Assembly (NCBI GenBank): GCA_017849585.1
Contig: JAFIGT010000043.1
Location: 62,001 to 126,000 of the forward strand
Reading direction: 5' to 3'
DNA: 64,000 nt
From: Verrucomicrobium sp.
GTDB taxonomy: Bacteria > Verrucomicrobiota > Verrucomicrobiia > Methylacidiphilales > UBA1321
Position 1 is the stretch's first letter; every line of letters starts with the position of its first letter. Under the pieces are notes generated by a model. That model was not told the DNA's origin and ran no database searches. It saw only the letters and a list, made by a program, of their open reading frames with translations. The position numbers and the translations under genes were made by a program. Shown here piece by piece: positions 33,469 through 42,622 of the stretch.

Positions 33469-34668
33469 TTACTTCGCGCCCAGCTTCGTCCAGGCGTTGC
33501 GTGCGATGATGATTTCCTCATTGGTGGGAATCACTCGCACTTGAATCTTGGAGTCCGGCGCACTGACCACGGCTTCCTGGCTGCGAATCGTCGCGTTGAA
33601 CTTCTTGTCGAGCTTGAGCCCGCAGAAGGTCAACCCTTCGCAGACCGCTTCGCGCACCTGCCAGTCGTTCTCTCCGATGCCGCCGGTGAAGACAATGACG
33701 TCCGCACCGTCGAGCTCGACGAGAAATTGACCGACATACTTGCGAATTGCTCCGACGAAGACGTCGATGGCTACCCGCGCGTTTTCATTGCCTTTGCCCA
33801 CCGCTTCCCAAAGATCGCGGACATCGCCCGTGGCGAGACCCGACATTCCCTTGAGACCGGCATTCTTGGAGAGCTCCGACGCCGCCTTGTCCAATCCCAG
33901 CCCGCACTCGCGCGCCAGATAGGTGAAGGCAAACACGTCGAAATCGCCCACTCGATTGTTTTGTGGCAGACCGCTCTGCGGTGTCATACCCCAACTGGAA
34001 TCAACCGCCGTGCCGTCCTTGACCGCGGCAATCGAGGAGCTCCCGCCCAAGTGGCAGGAAATCAAACGCATCTTCTTCGAACCGACGAGTTCCGCCGTAC
34101 GCTCAGTGATGAAGCGGTGGCTCGCGCCATGGAATCCATAGCGGCGAATCCCATACTTCTCCTCCCACTCCAGCGGCACCGGGAAGCGGCGGTTATGCAA
34201 CGGAACGTTGTCATAAAAGGCCGTTTCAAACGTACCGACGCACGGAATCCCCGCATACAACTTGTGGCAGGCGCGCACTCCCGCCACGTAGGGCGGATTG
34301 TGGGCCGGGAACAGGCTGTAGAGATCTTCCATGGCCTTGAGCACCGTCTCATCCAGGACTTGCGTACCTGAGATGTTCTTGGCACCCACGGGCTTGAAGC
34401 CGAAGGCGGCGAGCTCGTGAAAGCTGCCGAGCACCTTCCCAATCAAATGCTTTTCCGCGAGGGAAAAAGCGGCGGCGTGATCCGGGCAGGCATCCTCGCC
34501 CGAAACCGCTTCCTGTCCTTCCACCTGGATTTTCCACGGGGAAAGAGGGCTGCCGATACGCTCCACGCCACCGCGCGCCAGAAGGCGTTCGGAAGGCATT
34601 TCGAACAAGCGGAACTTGAACGAGGTGGTGCCGATATTGGCAACGAGGATTTTGTTCGATTGGGACAT
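33469..34668 (-). CDS. ackA: Acetate/propionate-kinase-family acyl kinase of the BMC operon
   Basis: The 399-residue kinase should turn lactoyl-phosphate (or another acyl-phosphate from PduL) into the acid plus ATP. ASKHA-fold landmarks are ILVANIGTTSFKFRLFEM, RYGFHGASHRFI, SCHLGGSSSIAAVKDGTAVDS (with a divergent Gly-rich loop), GLPQNNRVGDFD and VIVFTGGIGENDWQVREA. The NIGTTSFK and GMTPQSGLPQ loops differ from housekeeping acetate kinases, consistent with a specialised acyl substrate. No encapsulation helix is evident, so it may act in the cytosol. It sits between BMC-H genes. Confidence 0.9.
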   Translation of the reverse strand: MSQSNKILVANIGTTSFKFRLFEMPSERLLARGGVERIGSPLSPWKIQVEGQEAVSGEDACPDHAAAFSLAEKHLIGKVLGSFHELAAFGFKPVGAKNISGTQVLDETVLKAMEDLYSLFPAHNPPYVAGVRACHKLYAGIPCVGTFETAFYDNVPLHNRRFPVPLEWEEKYGIRRYGFHGASHRFITERTAELVGSKKMRLISCHLGGSSSIAAVKDGTAVDSSWGMTPQSGLPQNNRVGDFDVFAFTYLARECGLGLDKAASELSKNAGLKGMSGLATGDVRDLWEAVGKGNENARVAIDVFVGAIRKYVGQFLVELDGADVIVFTGGIGENDWQVREAVCEGLTFCGLKLDKKFNATIRSQEAVVSAPDSKIQVRVIPTNEEIIIARNAWTKLGAK

Positions 34669-34705
34669 TGTCGTGTGTGGATCAGTGATGCAGAACCAAG
34701 ACGGC

Positions 34706-35002
34706 TTATTTGCCGGCGGCGGGCTTGTTGAGGAACTTGCCGAGCTTCGCCAGATCTTCGTGCGGACGGGGGATCACATGGACCGCCACGACTTCGCCGA
34801 TGGAGGCAGCCGCCGTTGCGCCGGCTTCCACCGCCGCTTTGACGCCCGCGACATCGCCGCGAACAAACACGGCCACGTTGCCGGAGCCGATCTTTTCCCA
34901 ACCCACCACTTCGACATTGGCGGCCTTGAGCATCGCGTCGGTCGCTTCGAACTGGGCGGTCAGACCCTTGGTTTCAATCATTCCTAAAGCTTGTGCTGAC
35001 AT
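34706..35002 (-). CDS. BMC-H shell hexamer protein, second copy
   Basis: A 98-residue single BMC-domain protein: [80 protein letters not shown]. It is highly similar to the neighbouring BMC-H proteins, but the pore segment EKIGSGNV is the canonical KIGSG-like one. Confidence 0.95.
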   Translation of the reverse strand: MSAQALGMIETKGLTAQFEATDAMLKAANVEVVGWEKIGSGNVAVFVRGDVAGVKAAVEAGATAAASIGEVVAVHVIPRPHEDLAKLGKFLNKPAAGK

Positions 35003-35038
35003 AGTATCTTTTTCCTTAATGTGAATCGTTGGTGATTT

Positions 35039-35305
35039 TTAGAGGAAGGTCTTCAACAGATCCGCGCTGGGGCGGGCGATAACGTGGGAGGCCACGAGAT
35101 TGCCGATGCGCTTGGAGGCTTCCTTACCGGCTTCCACGGCGGCCTTCACGCTGCCGATGTCGCCCTTGATGACCGTGGTGATCAGTCCGCCACCGATGGG
35201 GATGAGTTTGACGAGTTCCACGTTCGCGGCTTTGACCATCGCGTCGCTGGCTTCCACCAGGCCGACGTAGCCACGGGTTTCAATGAGACCGATTGCTTCA
35301 TTCAT
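35039..35305 (-). CDS. BMC-H shell hexamer protein, first copy
   Basis: An 88-residue single BMC-domain protein: [79 protein letters not shown]. The pore region IPIGGGL differs from the other two hexamers, so the three shells likely differ in permeability. Confidence 0.95.
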   Translation of the reverse strand: MNEAIGLIETRGYVGLVEASDAMVKAANVELVKLIPIGGGLITTVIKGDIGSVKAAVEAGKEASKRIGNLVASHVIARPSADLLKTFL

Positions 35306-35358
35306 GCTTGTTATTTCCTATTGTTAGTTGGGGTTGAGTCTTACGAAAACAGATTAAA

Positions 35359-36030
<672 letters not shown>

Positions 36031-36068
36031 ATTTATCTAGATTCCAACGTTTGGGTTTAAAGTTTGAG

Positions 36069-36845
36069 TTAAGCTGATATGACCTGACCTTTTTTAGTCT
36101 GAATCCCGCGCTTCTCCAGCAAGGCCGGGGTCGCGTCGGTGATCAGGGAAAAATTCGCTTTCCAGTCCACGAGCAAATAATCCGTCTGCGTGTCGAGCTT
36201 CTGCGCATCCAAACACACACAGGACTGGGTAGAACGTTTGAAGACTGCGAGCTGAAAGTCAATGACATCCGGCTGGGAATTCCAGATTCCCTCCGCCGTC
36301 ATGCCTTCCGCGCCGAGAAAGGCGTGGTCGAACTTCCACAGCTTCAACGTCTGGAGGGCCACGCCGCCCAACAGGAGCGACTGGCGATAGAAAAGTTGGC
36401 CGCCGAGCAAATGCACCGCGTAACCGCGCACCGGGCCAAGCATTTCGGCGATCGGTAACGAGTTCGTCACCAGCGTCAGCCCGCGAATCGGCTTCTGGCG
36501 CAGCACATCGGCCAGCGCAAAGAGCGTCGTCCCGACATCGAGGAAGCAGGTGGAGTTCGGCTTGATCAAATCATGCACCGCGAGGGCGATGCGCTTCTTC
36601 GCCTCGGGAGCGCGGACCTGACGTTCGCGGAACGAGGAAAAGGTCTGGTCGAAGGAACTCATCGCGCCGCCATACGTGCGGGTGATCTTGTGTTCCTGCG
36701 CCAGCACCGCGAGATCGCGGCGGGCGGTCGCTTCGGAGACGCCGAGCTTGTCGCACAGCTCCGTCAGCGGGAGAAAACGGTGTTGTTGCAGCAGCTGGGC
36801 CAGGCGGGAACGCCGGGCTTGGACATACTTCACTGCAACTTTCAT
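36069..36845 (-). CDS. DeoR-family regulator of the microcompartment operon
   Basis: This 258-residue protein starts at the ATG at 36845, preceded by GGAAGGTGA at good spacing; a frame extension to 36884 would translate the operator. The N-terminal winged helix has RRSRLAQLLQQHRFLPLTEL, CDKLGVSEATARRDLAVLAQ and ITRTYGGA. The sugar-phosphate sensor domain has DVGTTLFALADVL, LTLVTNSLPIAEML and AFLGAEGMTAEGIWN. DeoR repressors respond to phosphorylated sugar intermediates, so rhamnulose- or fuculose-1-phosphate is a reasonable ligand. It is the promoter-proximal gene of the operon, so it would be autoregulated. Confidence 0.92.
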   Translation of the reverse strand: MKVAVKYVQARRSRLAQLLQQHRFLPLTELCDKLGVSEATARRDLAVLAQEHKITRTYGGAMSSFDQTFSSFRERQVRAPEAKKRIALAVHDLIKPNSTCFLDVGTTLFALADVLRQKPIRGLTLVTNSLPIAEMLGPVRGYAVHLLGGQLFYRQSLLLGGVALQTLKLWKFDHAFLGAEGMTAEGIWNSQPDVIDFQLAVFKRSTQSCVCLDAQKLDTQTDYLLVDWKANFSLITDATPALLEKRGIQTKKGQVISA

Positions 36846-36863
36846 GGCGTCACCTTCCGCGAT

Positions 36864-36884
36864 TATATGATTGGAGTCAATCAT
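36864..36884 (-). promoter_or_regulatory. Operator copy 1 (DeoR-type, candidate)
   Basis: The minus strand reads ATGATTGACTCCAATCAT followed by ATA. The core TGATTG-N4-CAATCA is palindromic. It lies 19-39 bases upstream of the regulator's start codon, where it can control the whole BMC operon. An identical 21-base copy lies in the opposite orientation at 36947-36967. Confidence 0.75.
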
Positions 36885-36946
36885 TAAATTGCAACCGACG
36901 CAATTTTGTCACATGCCAAAAACTCGAAACCAGACTATTAGTTTTT

Positions 36947-36967
36947 ATGATTGACTCCAATCATATA
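36947..36967 (+). promoter_or_regulatory. Operator copy 2 (DeoR-type, candidate)
   Basis: The plus strand reads ATGATTGACTCCAATCAT followed by ATA, an exact inverted copy of the site at 36864-36884. It lies about 130 bases upstream of rhamnulokinase. With the other site it could allow looping or joint control of both operons by the DeoR protein. Confidence 0.75.
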
Positions 36968-37098
36968 AAGGAAGATTATCTAACATCATGTCAAGGAGCC
37001 GTTTTGCCCGTCTGCAAAATCGCCCACGCCGAACGCCCTCATCCCGCGCTCCGGTTTTGTAACCCCAACCCTACTTACCCTTTACCCCTCTTTCTCTT

Positions 37099-38577
37099 AT
37101 GCCCCAACGTCACTATGTCGCCTGCGATCTCGGTGCCGATAGCGGCCGCGTCATTCTCGGTACGCTCGAAAACGGCAAACTCGCCCTCGAAGAAATCCAC
37201 CGCTTCCCCACCGGAGCCCTCCCGGTGCGCGATACCCTGCGCTGGAATATCCTCCGCATCTTCGAGGAGATCAAGACCGGCCTGCGCCTCGTGGCCAAGC
37301 GCAATCTGAAGATCTCCGGCATCAGCACTGACTCCTGGGGCGTGGACTACGCGTTCCTCTTTGGCAACGAGCCGTTCCTGACCCAGCCTTACCACTACCG
37401 CGATGTGCGCACGGATAAGGGGTTCGAACAAGCATTCGCCGTGGTGCCGAAGAAGGAAATCTTCGAGCAGACCGGCATCCAGTTCATGACGCTCAATACG
37501 CTTTACCAGCTCCACGCCGATCTGCGCGAGCGTCCCGAGATTCTCAATCTCAGCGAGCAGTTCCTCTGCATCGCCGACTATTTCAATTTCCTTTTCTCCA
37601 ACGTGAAAGCGGTGGAGGAATCAATGGCGAGCACGACGCAGCTCTATAATCCCACCACCCACGCGTGGGCCAAGCCGCTGATCGAAAAGCTCGGCCTGCC
37701 GTATCGCGTATTCCCGAAGGTCGTTCCCTCCGCCTCGATCCTCGGCCCGGTCGCTCCGACCCTCGCGGCGGAGTTGAACTGGCAGGAGACGAAAGTCGTC
37801 GCGACCTGTTCGCACGACACCGGCGCAGCGGTCGCCGCCGTTCCTGGTGAAGGCGATGACTGGGCCTATCTGAGCTCCGGCACGTGGTCGCTGCTCGGCA
37901 TTGAAAGTCCCACCCCGATTATTAATGCGGAAAGTCTCGAGAAGAATTTCACCAACGAAATCGGCGTCGGCGGTTCGATCCGCTTTCTGAAGAACATCGT
38001 CGGTCTCTGGATGGTGCAGGAATCGCGCCGCACATGGACGCTCGCGGGCGAGAAGTATTCCTTCGAAGAACTCAGCCATCTCGCGACGGAAGCCCCCTCG
38101 CTGCGCAGCCTGATCAATCCCACCTGTCCGCGCTTTGCCAAGCCGAATGACATGCCGAAGAAGGTCGCCGACTATTGTCGCGAGACCGGCCAGCCCGTGC
38201 CGGAAACTCCCGGCCAGATCATCCGCACGATTTACGAGAGCCTGGCGCTCCTCTACTCTCTCACTCTCGAAAACCTCGAGCATCTCTCCGGCCGCAAGAT
38301 CAACCGCCTGCATATCGTCGGTGGCGGCGGCAAGGACAAGCTCCTGAATCAATTCACCGCCAACGCCATTGGCCGTCCCGTCTATGCGGGCCCGATGGAA
38401 TGCACTGCGGTGGGTAATCTCCTCATTCAGGCGCTCGCGTTGGGCGACATCAAAACCCATGCTGACCTCCGCACCATCGTCCGCAACACCTTCCCGCTCG
38501 ACACATACAAGCCGGAGAACGAAGCGGTCTTTGCCAAGGCCCGCCATCGCTTTGCCAAGCTGCCCGTGCTAGATTAA
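37099..38577 (+). CDS. rhaB: L-rhamnulokinase (FGGY family)
   Basis: The 492-residue kinase phosphorylates rhamnulose (possibly also fuculose) at C1, feeding the BMC aldolase. Motifs: YVACDLGADSGRVILGTL, ISGISTDSWGVDYAFLF, FEQTGIQFMTLNTLYQLHAD, TCSHDTGAAVAAVPGEG, AYLSSGTWSLLGIE and LHIVGGGGKDKLLNQFTANA. The FMTLNTLYQL segment is typical of RhaB rather than of xylulo- or glycerol kinases. It is the first gene of the plus-strand operon with lutABC, spaced 9 bases from lutA. Confidence 0.92.
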   Translation: MPQRHYVACDLGADSGRVILGTLENGKLALEEIHRFPTGALPVRDTLRWNILRIFEEIKTGLRLVAKRNLKISGISTDSWGVDYAFLFGNEPFLTQPYHYRDVRTDKGFEQAFAVVPKKEIFEQTGIQFMTLNTLYQLHADLRERPEILNLSEQFLCIADYFNFLFSNVKAVEESMASTTQLYNPTTHAWAKPLIEKLGLPYRVFPKVVPSASILGPVAPTLAAELNWQETKVVATCSHDTGAAVAAVPGEGDDWAYLSSGTWSLLGIESPTPIINAESLEKNFTNEIGVGGSIRFLKNIVGLWMVQESRRTWTLAGEKYSFEELSHLATEAPSLRSLINPTCPRFAKPNDMPKKVADYCRETGQPVPETPGQIIRTIYESLALLYSLTLENLEHLSGRKINRLHIVGGGGKDKLLNQFTANAIGRPVYAGPMECTAVGNLLIQALALGDIKTHADLRTIVRNTFPLDTYKPENEAVFAKARHRFAKLPVLD

Positions 38578-38586
38578 TTGATCCCC

Positions 38587-39303
38587 ATGAAAATCTCCCT
38601 CTTCATCCCCTGCTTCATCAACCAGTTTTATCCGCAAGTGGGGATTCACATGGTCGAGATCCTCGAGCGTCTCGGTCACACGGTCGACTATCCCGAGCGT
38701 CAGACCTGTTGCGGCCAGCCGCCGTTCAACTCCGGTTATTGGGACGAGAGCCGCACCGCGGCGGTGAATATCCTCGAAGCCTTTCAGGATTCCGAAATCG
38801 TCGTCTCCGCTTCCGGTTCCTGCGGCGCGATGTTGAAAGTTTTTTACGGCGATCTCTTCAAGGACACGCCGCACGAAAAAGCGGCGAAGGAACTCTCCGC
38901 CAAGACGTGGGAATTCTCCGACTTCCTCGTGAACAAGCTCGGCGTCACGGACGTCGGCGCGAAGTTCAACGCGAAAGTCACCTTCCACGACGGCTGCCAT
39001 GGCTTGCGCGAACTCGGCATTCACGATGCGCCCCGCCAGTTGCTTGCCAAAGTGCAGGGTCTCGAACTCGTCGAGATGCAGGACGGCCCCATTTGCTGCG
39101 GCTTTGGCGGCACCTTCGCCGTGAAGTACCCCACGATTTCCACCGCCATGGGCGAGGTCAAAAGTGATCTCATCCTCGCCACCGGAGCCGATTATGTTGT
39201 CTCCAATGACTCCAGTTGCCTGATGCACATTCAGGGCTACATGGATCGCGAGAAGAAAAAAGTCAAAGGCCTCCACCTCGCTGAAGTCCTCGCCCAAAGA
39301 TAA
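38587..39303 (+). CDS. lutA: L-lactate oxidation protein LutA (CCG-domain protein)
   Basis: This 238-residue protein starts at the ATG at 38587 (MKISLFIPCFINQFYPQVG); a TTG at 38578 is in frame. It carries two CCG cysteine-rich domains: QTCCGQPPFNSGYW with Cys41-Cys42, and ICCGFGGTFAVKYP with Cys170-Cys171, plus FHDGCHGLRELGI. These bind an Fe-S or heterodisulfide-reductase-like cluster. LutA, LutB and LutC form a complex oxidising L-lactate to pyruvate. It would consume the lactate produced from lactaldehyde. Confidence 0.92.
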   Translation: MKISLFIPCFINQFYPQVGIHMVEILERLGHTVDYPERQTCCGQPPFNSGYWDESRTAAVNILEAFQDSEIVVSASGSCGAMLKVFYGDLFKDTPHEKAAKELSAKTWEFSDFLVNKLGVTDVGAKFNAKVTFHDGCHGLRELGIHDAPRQLLAKVQGLELVEMQDGPICCGFGGTFAVKYPTISTAMGEVKSDLILATGADYVVSNDSSCLMHIQGYMDREKKKVKGLHLAEVLAQR

Positions 39304-39308
39304 ATCTC

Positions 39309-40718
39309 ATGATCGCTCCCAAATCCCTTTTCAAACGCGACGCCGCCATCAACGCCGCCGACGTCCCTCGCCGCACCTTCGTCCGCAACGCCCTCCATGG
39401 GTACGAGGTCAAACGCGACCTGAACAAAGCCAAGTTCCAGGATTGGCAATCGGCCCGCGAGACCGCCTCGGAAATCAAATTCGAAGGCATCAATCACCTC
39501 GACAAGTATCTCGCCGAATTCGCGAAGAACGCGGAAGCGCGCGGCACCAAAGTTTTCTTCGCCAGCACGCCCACCCAGGCCCGCGAGTATATCATCAACC
39601 TCGCCCGCGAGAAAAACGTCCGCTCGATCATCAAGTCCAAAACGATGACCAGCGAGGAAATCCACCTCAACGACGCTCTCGAAAAAGAAGGCTTCGGCGT
39701 GGTCGAGTCCGATCTCGGCGAGTTCATCCAGCAGCTCCGCAACGAGCCGCCCTATCACTTCGTCTTCCCCTGCATGCACCTCAAGCGGGACGAGATCAGC
39801 CAGCTTTTCCACGACAAGATCGGCTCCGCGCAGACGGACAGCCCCGAAGAGTTGACCATGATCGCGCGCCGTTTCCTGCGGGAAAAATACATTCAGGCGG
39901 ACATGGGCATCAGTGGCGCGAACTTCATCGTTGCGGAAACCGGCATGATCTCGGTCACGGAAAACGAAGGTAATGCACGCCTGACCACCTCCCTGCCGAA
40001 GATCCACGTCGCACTCGTGGGCATCGAAAAAATTCTCCCCAAGCTCGAAGACCTCTCCCTCTTCCTCCCCATGCTCGGCACCGCCGGGGCGGGTCAGCTC
40101 ATGACCGGCTACAACACCATGTTCGGCGGCCCCCGACAACCCGGTGAAATCGATGGGCCGGAGGAATTCCATGTCGTCCTGATCGATAACCACCGCACCG
40201 AACTGCTCGCCGATGCGGAGCAACGCGACGCGCTCCACTGCATCCGCTGCGGCGCGTGCCTCAACGTCTGCCCCGTCTTCAAGAACATCGGCGGTCACAC
40301 CTACGGCACCACCTATGCTGGCCCCGTCGGTTCGGTCATCACCCCCCACCTGCGCGGCCTGCAGGATTGGAAACATCTTTCCGGCGCATCCTCGCTTTGC
40401 GGCGCGTGCACCGAAGCGTGTCCGGTCAAAATCGACCTGCACCACCACCTCCTCCAAAACCGTCGCAACGCGGCGGCCGAAAAGCCGGTCTGGTGGGAAA
40501 AGTCGCTCTGGATCGGTTTCGCAATCCTCATGCGCCAGCCCACGCTTTACTACTGGCTGACCAAGACCGCTCCGATCGCGCAGTTCTTCCATCCGCTCGT
40601 GAAAGGCTCAATTCTCGATCCCATGCAGGCGTGGACCCGCACCCGCGAGTTTCCCATGTCGGCCACGACGACCTTCAAGGATTACTGGAAACAAAAGAAA
40701 AAGCAGGGCGCCCGCTAG
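39309..40718 (+). CDS. lutB: L-lactate oxidation iron-sulfur protein LutB
   Basis: This 469-residue protein starts 5 bases after lutA. The LUD-type N-terminal domain (SIIKSKTMTSEEIHLNDALE, GISGANFIVAETGMISVTEN) is followed by two [4Fe-4S] sites: CIRCGACLNVCPVF with Cys311, 314, 317 and 321, and SLCGACTEACPVKIDLHHHL with Cys364, 367 and 371. The C-terminal part contains short hydrophobic helices. It provides electron transfer for lactate oxidation. Confidence 0.94.
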   Translation: MIAPKSLFKRDAAINAADVPRRTFVRNALHGYEVKRDLNKAKFQDWQSARETASEIKFEGINHLDKYLAEFAKNAEARGTKVFFASTPTQAREYIINLAREKNVRSIIKSKTMTSEEIHLNDALEKEGFGVVESDLGEFIQQLRNEPPYHFVFPCMHLKRDEISQLFHDKIGSAQTDSPEELTMIARRFLREKYIQADMGISGANFIVAETGMISVTENEGNARLTTSLPKIHVALVGIEKILPKLEDLSLFLPMLGTAGAGQLMTGYNTMFGGPRQPGEIDGPEEFHVVLIDNHRTELLADAEQRDALHCIRCGACLNVCPVFKNIGGHTYGTTYAGPVGSVITPHLRGLQDWKHLSGASSLCGACTEACPVKIDLHHHLLQNRRNAAAEKPVWWEKSLWIGFAILMRQPTLYYWLTKTAPIAQFFHPLVKGSILDPMQAWTRTREFPMSATTTFKDYWKQKKKQGAR

Positions 40719-40763
40719 CCTTCCCACTGAAAACGGAAAACCTCGAACCGAAAACTTTCCTCC

Positions 40764-41468
40764 ATGTCCTCTCCCTCTACTGCCGACAGCCGCGACGCTC
40801 TCTTCGTCCGCATCCGCGAAGCGCTCGCCAATCCCGCCATCTCGCACGCTCACGAACATCCGGTTCATCCGGCCAACGTCACGCCCGAAGCCACCCTCTC
40901 GCAATGGCTCCCCGCCGTCGGGGCCACCTTTGAGGAGCAACTCGACCTCTTAGCCCGCAACAGCGTCGACCTCAAAACCGAATTCAAAGTCGTCGCGTCG
41001 GCGGAAGAAGCCGCAGCGCATCTGAACACCCTCGCGACTGAAAACAAATGGACCAAGGTCGCCACGCATCGCGGCTCCCTCAACGACGCCGTCGCGGCCC
41101 AGCTCACCACGCCTGTCTATCGCGTGGATGATCAGTTCGACAAAGTGCAGCTCGAAACCTGCGATGCCGGCATCACCGAATGCGAAGCGCTCGTCGCGCA
41201 AACCGGTTCCGTCTGCCTCACCGCTCCCAGCAGCGGCGGCCGTTCGCTCTCCGTCCTGCCCCCGCACCATGTTGTCCTCGCGCGCCGCAGCCAGCTCATC
41301 GCCGACCTGCCCGCCGCCTACGCCCTGCTCAAAACCAAGTACGGTGCGAAGGGTTACCCCAGCTTCATCTCCTTCACCACCGGCCCCAGCCGCACCGGCG
41401 ACATCGAACGCATCCTCGTTCTCGGCGCGCACGGCCCAAAAAAACTGACCGTCCTGCTACTGCCGTAA
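40764..41468 (+). CDS. lutC: L-lactate oxidation protein LutC (LUD domain)
   Basis: This 234-residue LUD-domain protein has VDLKTEFKVVASAEEAAAHL, VQLETCDAGITECEALVAQT, SVLPPHHVVLARRSQLI, FITFTTGPSRTGDIE-like FISFTTGPSRTGDIERILVL and LGAHGPKKLTVLLL. It completes lutABC, 45 bases after lutB. Order and strand match the standard operon. Confidence 0.93.
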   Translation: MSSPSTADSRDALFVRIREALANPAISHAHEHPVHPANVTPEATLSQWLPAVGATFEEQLDLLARNSVDLKTEFKVVASAEEAAAHLNTLATENKWTKVATHRGSLNDAVAAQLTTPVYRVDDQFDKVQLETCDAGITECEALVAQTGSVCLTAPSSGGRSLSVLPPHHVVLARRSQLIADLPAAYALLKTKYGAKGYPSFISFTTGPSRTGDIERILVLGAHGPKKLTVLLLP

Positions 41469-41690
41469 ATGCAGAGTCAAGGATGGAGTGGGAGAAAAGA
41501 CGCGGGCAATCCCACCATGGAAAGGCGCCGAATGTTCTGCGTTTCTCGCTTCGGATTCTTCCTCGTATATGGCAGGCCGGACTTTACATCCAAATGATGG
41601 TGGAATCATTCATGGATGAGACATCTTAACTTGTCCCTCATAAAATGGTATGATTTGACAAGCACAGAAACAGACGTATAGAGAATCTGT

Positions 41691-42005
41691 ATGAAACCGA
41701 ACCGCCTGATCTGTCTCGCACGGATTATGGGCGTTTTCATTGGCCTTCTCTTCTGCGCCCAGGTGATGCTGGGCCAAGCCGAACATTTTGGCCTCATTTG
41801 TTGCTCCGAACACCATCTCTCGGAAGCGTCCGGACAAGACTCCCCTTCAAGCGCGGAACATTGCGTGTGTTGCCAGCCCCTGGCCCATGCCTCCCACGAC
41901 CTCATCAGCGCACGCCCAGTGAAAACTTTTTTGATCGCAATCACCGACGACCGTATTACCGAGGGCCCAGTCAGGACCATCGATCATCCGCCTCAATTGT
42001 CCTAA
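41691..42005 (+). CDS. Small exported Cys/His-rich protein at the head of the metal efflux operon
   Basis: The 104-residue protein has a hydrophobic N-terminus (CLARIMGVFIGLLFCAQVML, then GQA). The mature part is rich in Cys and His: FGLICCSEHHLSE, then HCVCCQPLAHASHDLI. This suggests periplasmic metal binding. No named family was recognised. It begins the plus-strand cluster that continues into the TolC-like, adaptor and RND pump genes, and similar small Cys/His-rich leaders precede efflux pumps in other bacteria. Confidence 0.65.
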   Translation: MKPNRLICLARIMGVFIGLLFCAQVMLGQAEHFGLICCSEHHLSEASGQDSPSSAEHCVCCQPLAHASHDLISARPVKTFLIAITDDRITEGPVRTIDHPPQLS

Positions 42006-42009
42006 TTAC

Positions 42010-42112
42010 GGCTCACCAGCGCCTTCTCGCGCCCGGTCGCTAGCCGCATCGATTCCATCTATTACAAGGCGTGTCCTTGTAATTCCCCAGCTCACGGTTT
42101 TGCTGTGAGCCG
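42010..42112 (+). other. Possible alternative RNA hairpins in the metal operon leader/intercistronic region
   Basis: ATTACAAGG at 42061-42069 pairs perfectly with CCTTGTAAT at 42075-42083 (9 bases, 5-base loop). A second stem forms between GCTCAC at 42090-42095 and GTGAGC at 42105-42110. The latter segment (GTGAGCCG, 42105-42112) can instead pair with CGGCTCAC at 42010-42017. Two exclusive structures are therefore possible. There is no terminator T-run. Confidence 0.4.
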
Positions 42113-42143
42113 CTAAACCCGAATTGAATCCAGGACAATTACC

Positions 42144-42560
42144 ATGCATATCTCTCGCTTCACCAACGTCATTTACGGCGCGTTCACGTTCGTCGTCACC
42201 CCGGTCGCCTTGGCCAGCGACATGCCTCGTCTCCAAGTTGAAACCGTTAACACGCGTTCGGCCAGTGTTGTGAGCGCCACGGCGAAACACACCCAAAACA
42301 AAATCTATATATCAGGACTCGTGCGCGTAGAAACTCCCTATTCCCCTTCGATTGGCACCCATGTCGACGTCTATCTGCTCAATTCCAAAGGGCAAACCCT
42401 TGCACACAAAAAGGATCGTATCGTGACGACCTCTTCGAAGCGGGATCGGACTCAAGGTAGTCAATTCCCCTACGCGGTCAGCTTTGATAACTCGACCGCC
42501 GAGAAGGCCGAGGTTGCCCGCGTCGTCTACTGCACGGGCGCTCACAGCGATCCGAGCTAG
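42144..42560 (+). CDS. Exported protein of unknown function in the metal efflux operon
   Basis: This 138-residue protein has AGGA upstream at good spacing and a signal peptide (YGAFTFVVTPVALA before SDM). The mature part is a small beta-sandwich-like domain (SVVSATAKHTQNKIYISGLV, IGTHVDVYLLNSKGQTLAHK, YAVSFDNSTAEKAEVARVVY) ending CTGAHSDPS. I do not recognise the family. Its place directly before the TolC-like gene suggests a periplasmic accessory of the pump. Confidence 0.65.
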   Translation: MHISRFTNVIYGAFTFVVTPVALASDMPRLQVETVNTRSASVVSATAKHTQNKIYISGLVRVETPYSPSIGTHVDVYLLNSKGQTLAHKKDRIVTTSSKRDRTQGSQFPYAVSFDNSTAEKAEVARVVYCTGAHSDPS

Positions 42561-42622
42561 AATTATCAATCCATACCACGCCGGGATGGTTCCACCCCAT
42601 CCCGACAACGCACGGAGAAATC

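Larger units (their letters stand above)
36846..37098. other. Divergent control region between BMC operon and rhamnulokinase-lut operon
   Basis: This 253-base region contains the two inverted 21-base operator copies, centred 83 bases apart, and an AT-rich stretch between them. It must hold promoters for both operons. The right 130 bases, before the rhamnulokinase start, show no further recognisable element. Confidence 0.6.

Noticed and set aside
36947-37309. 120-codon plus-strand frame starting inside the operator
   Set aside because: Its first codons are the operator itself, and it runs into rhamnulokinase out of frame; no protein features.
39237-40592. 451-codon minus-strand frame opposite lutB
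   Set aside because: Antisense shadow; LutB on the plus strand has intact Fe-S motifs.
41606-41980. 124-codon minus-strand frame opposite the small Cys/His-rich protein
   Set aside because: The plus-strand frame has a signal peptide and fits the operon; the minus frame has no features.
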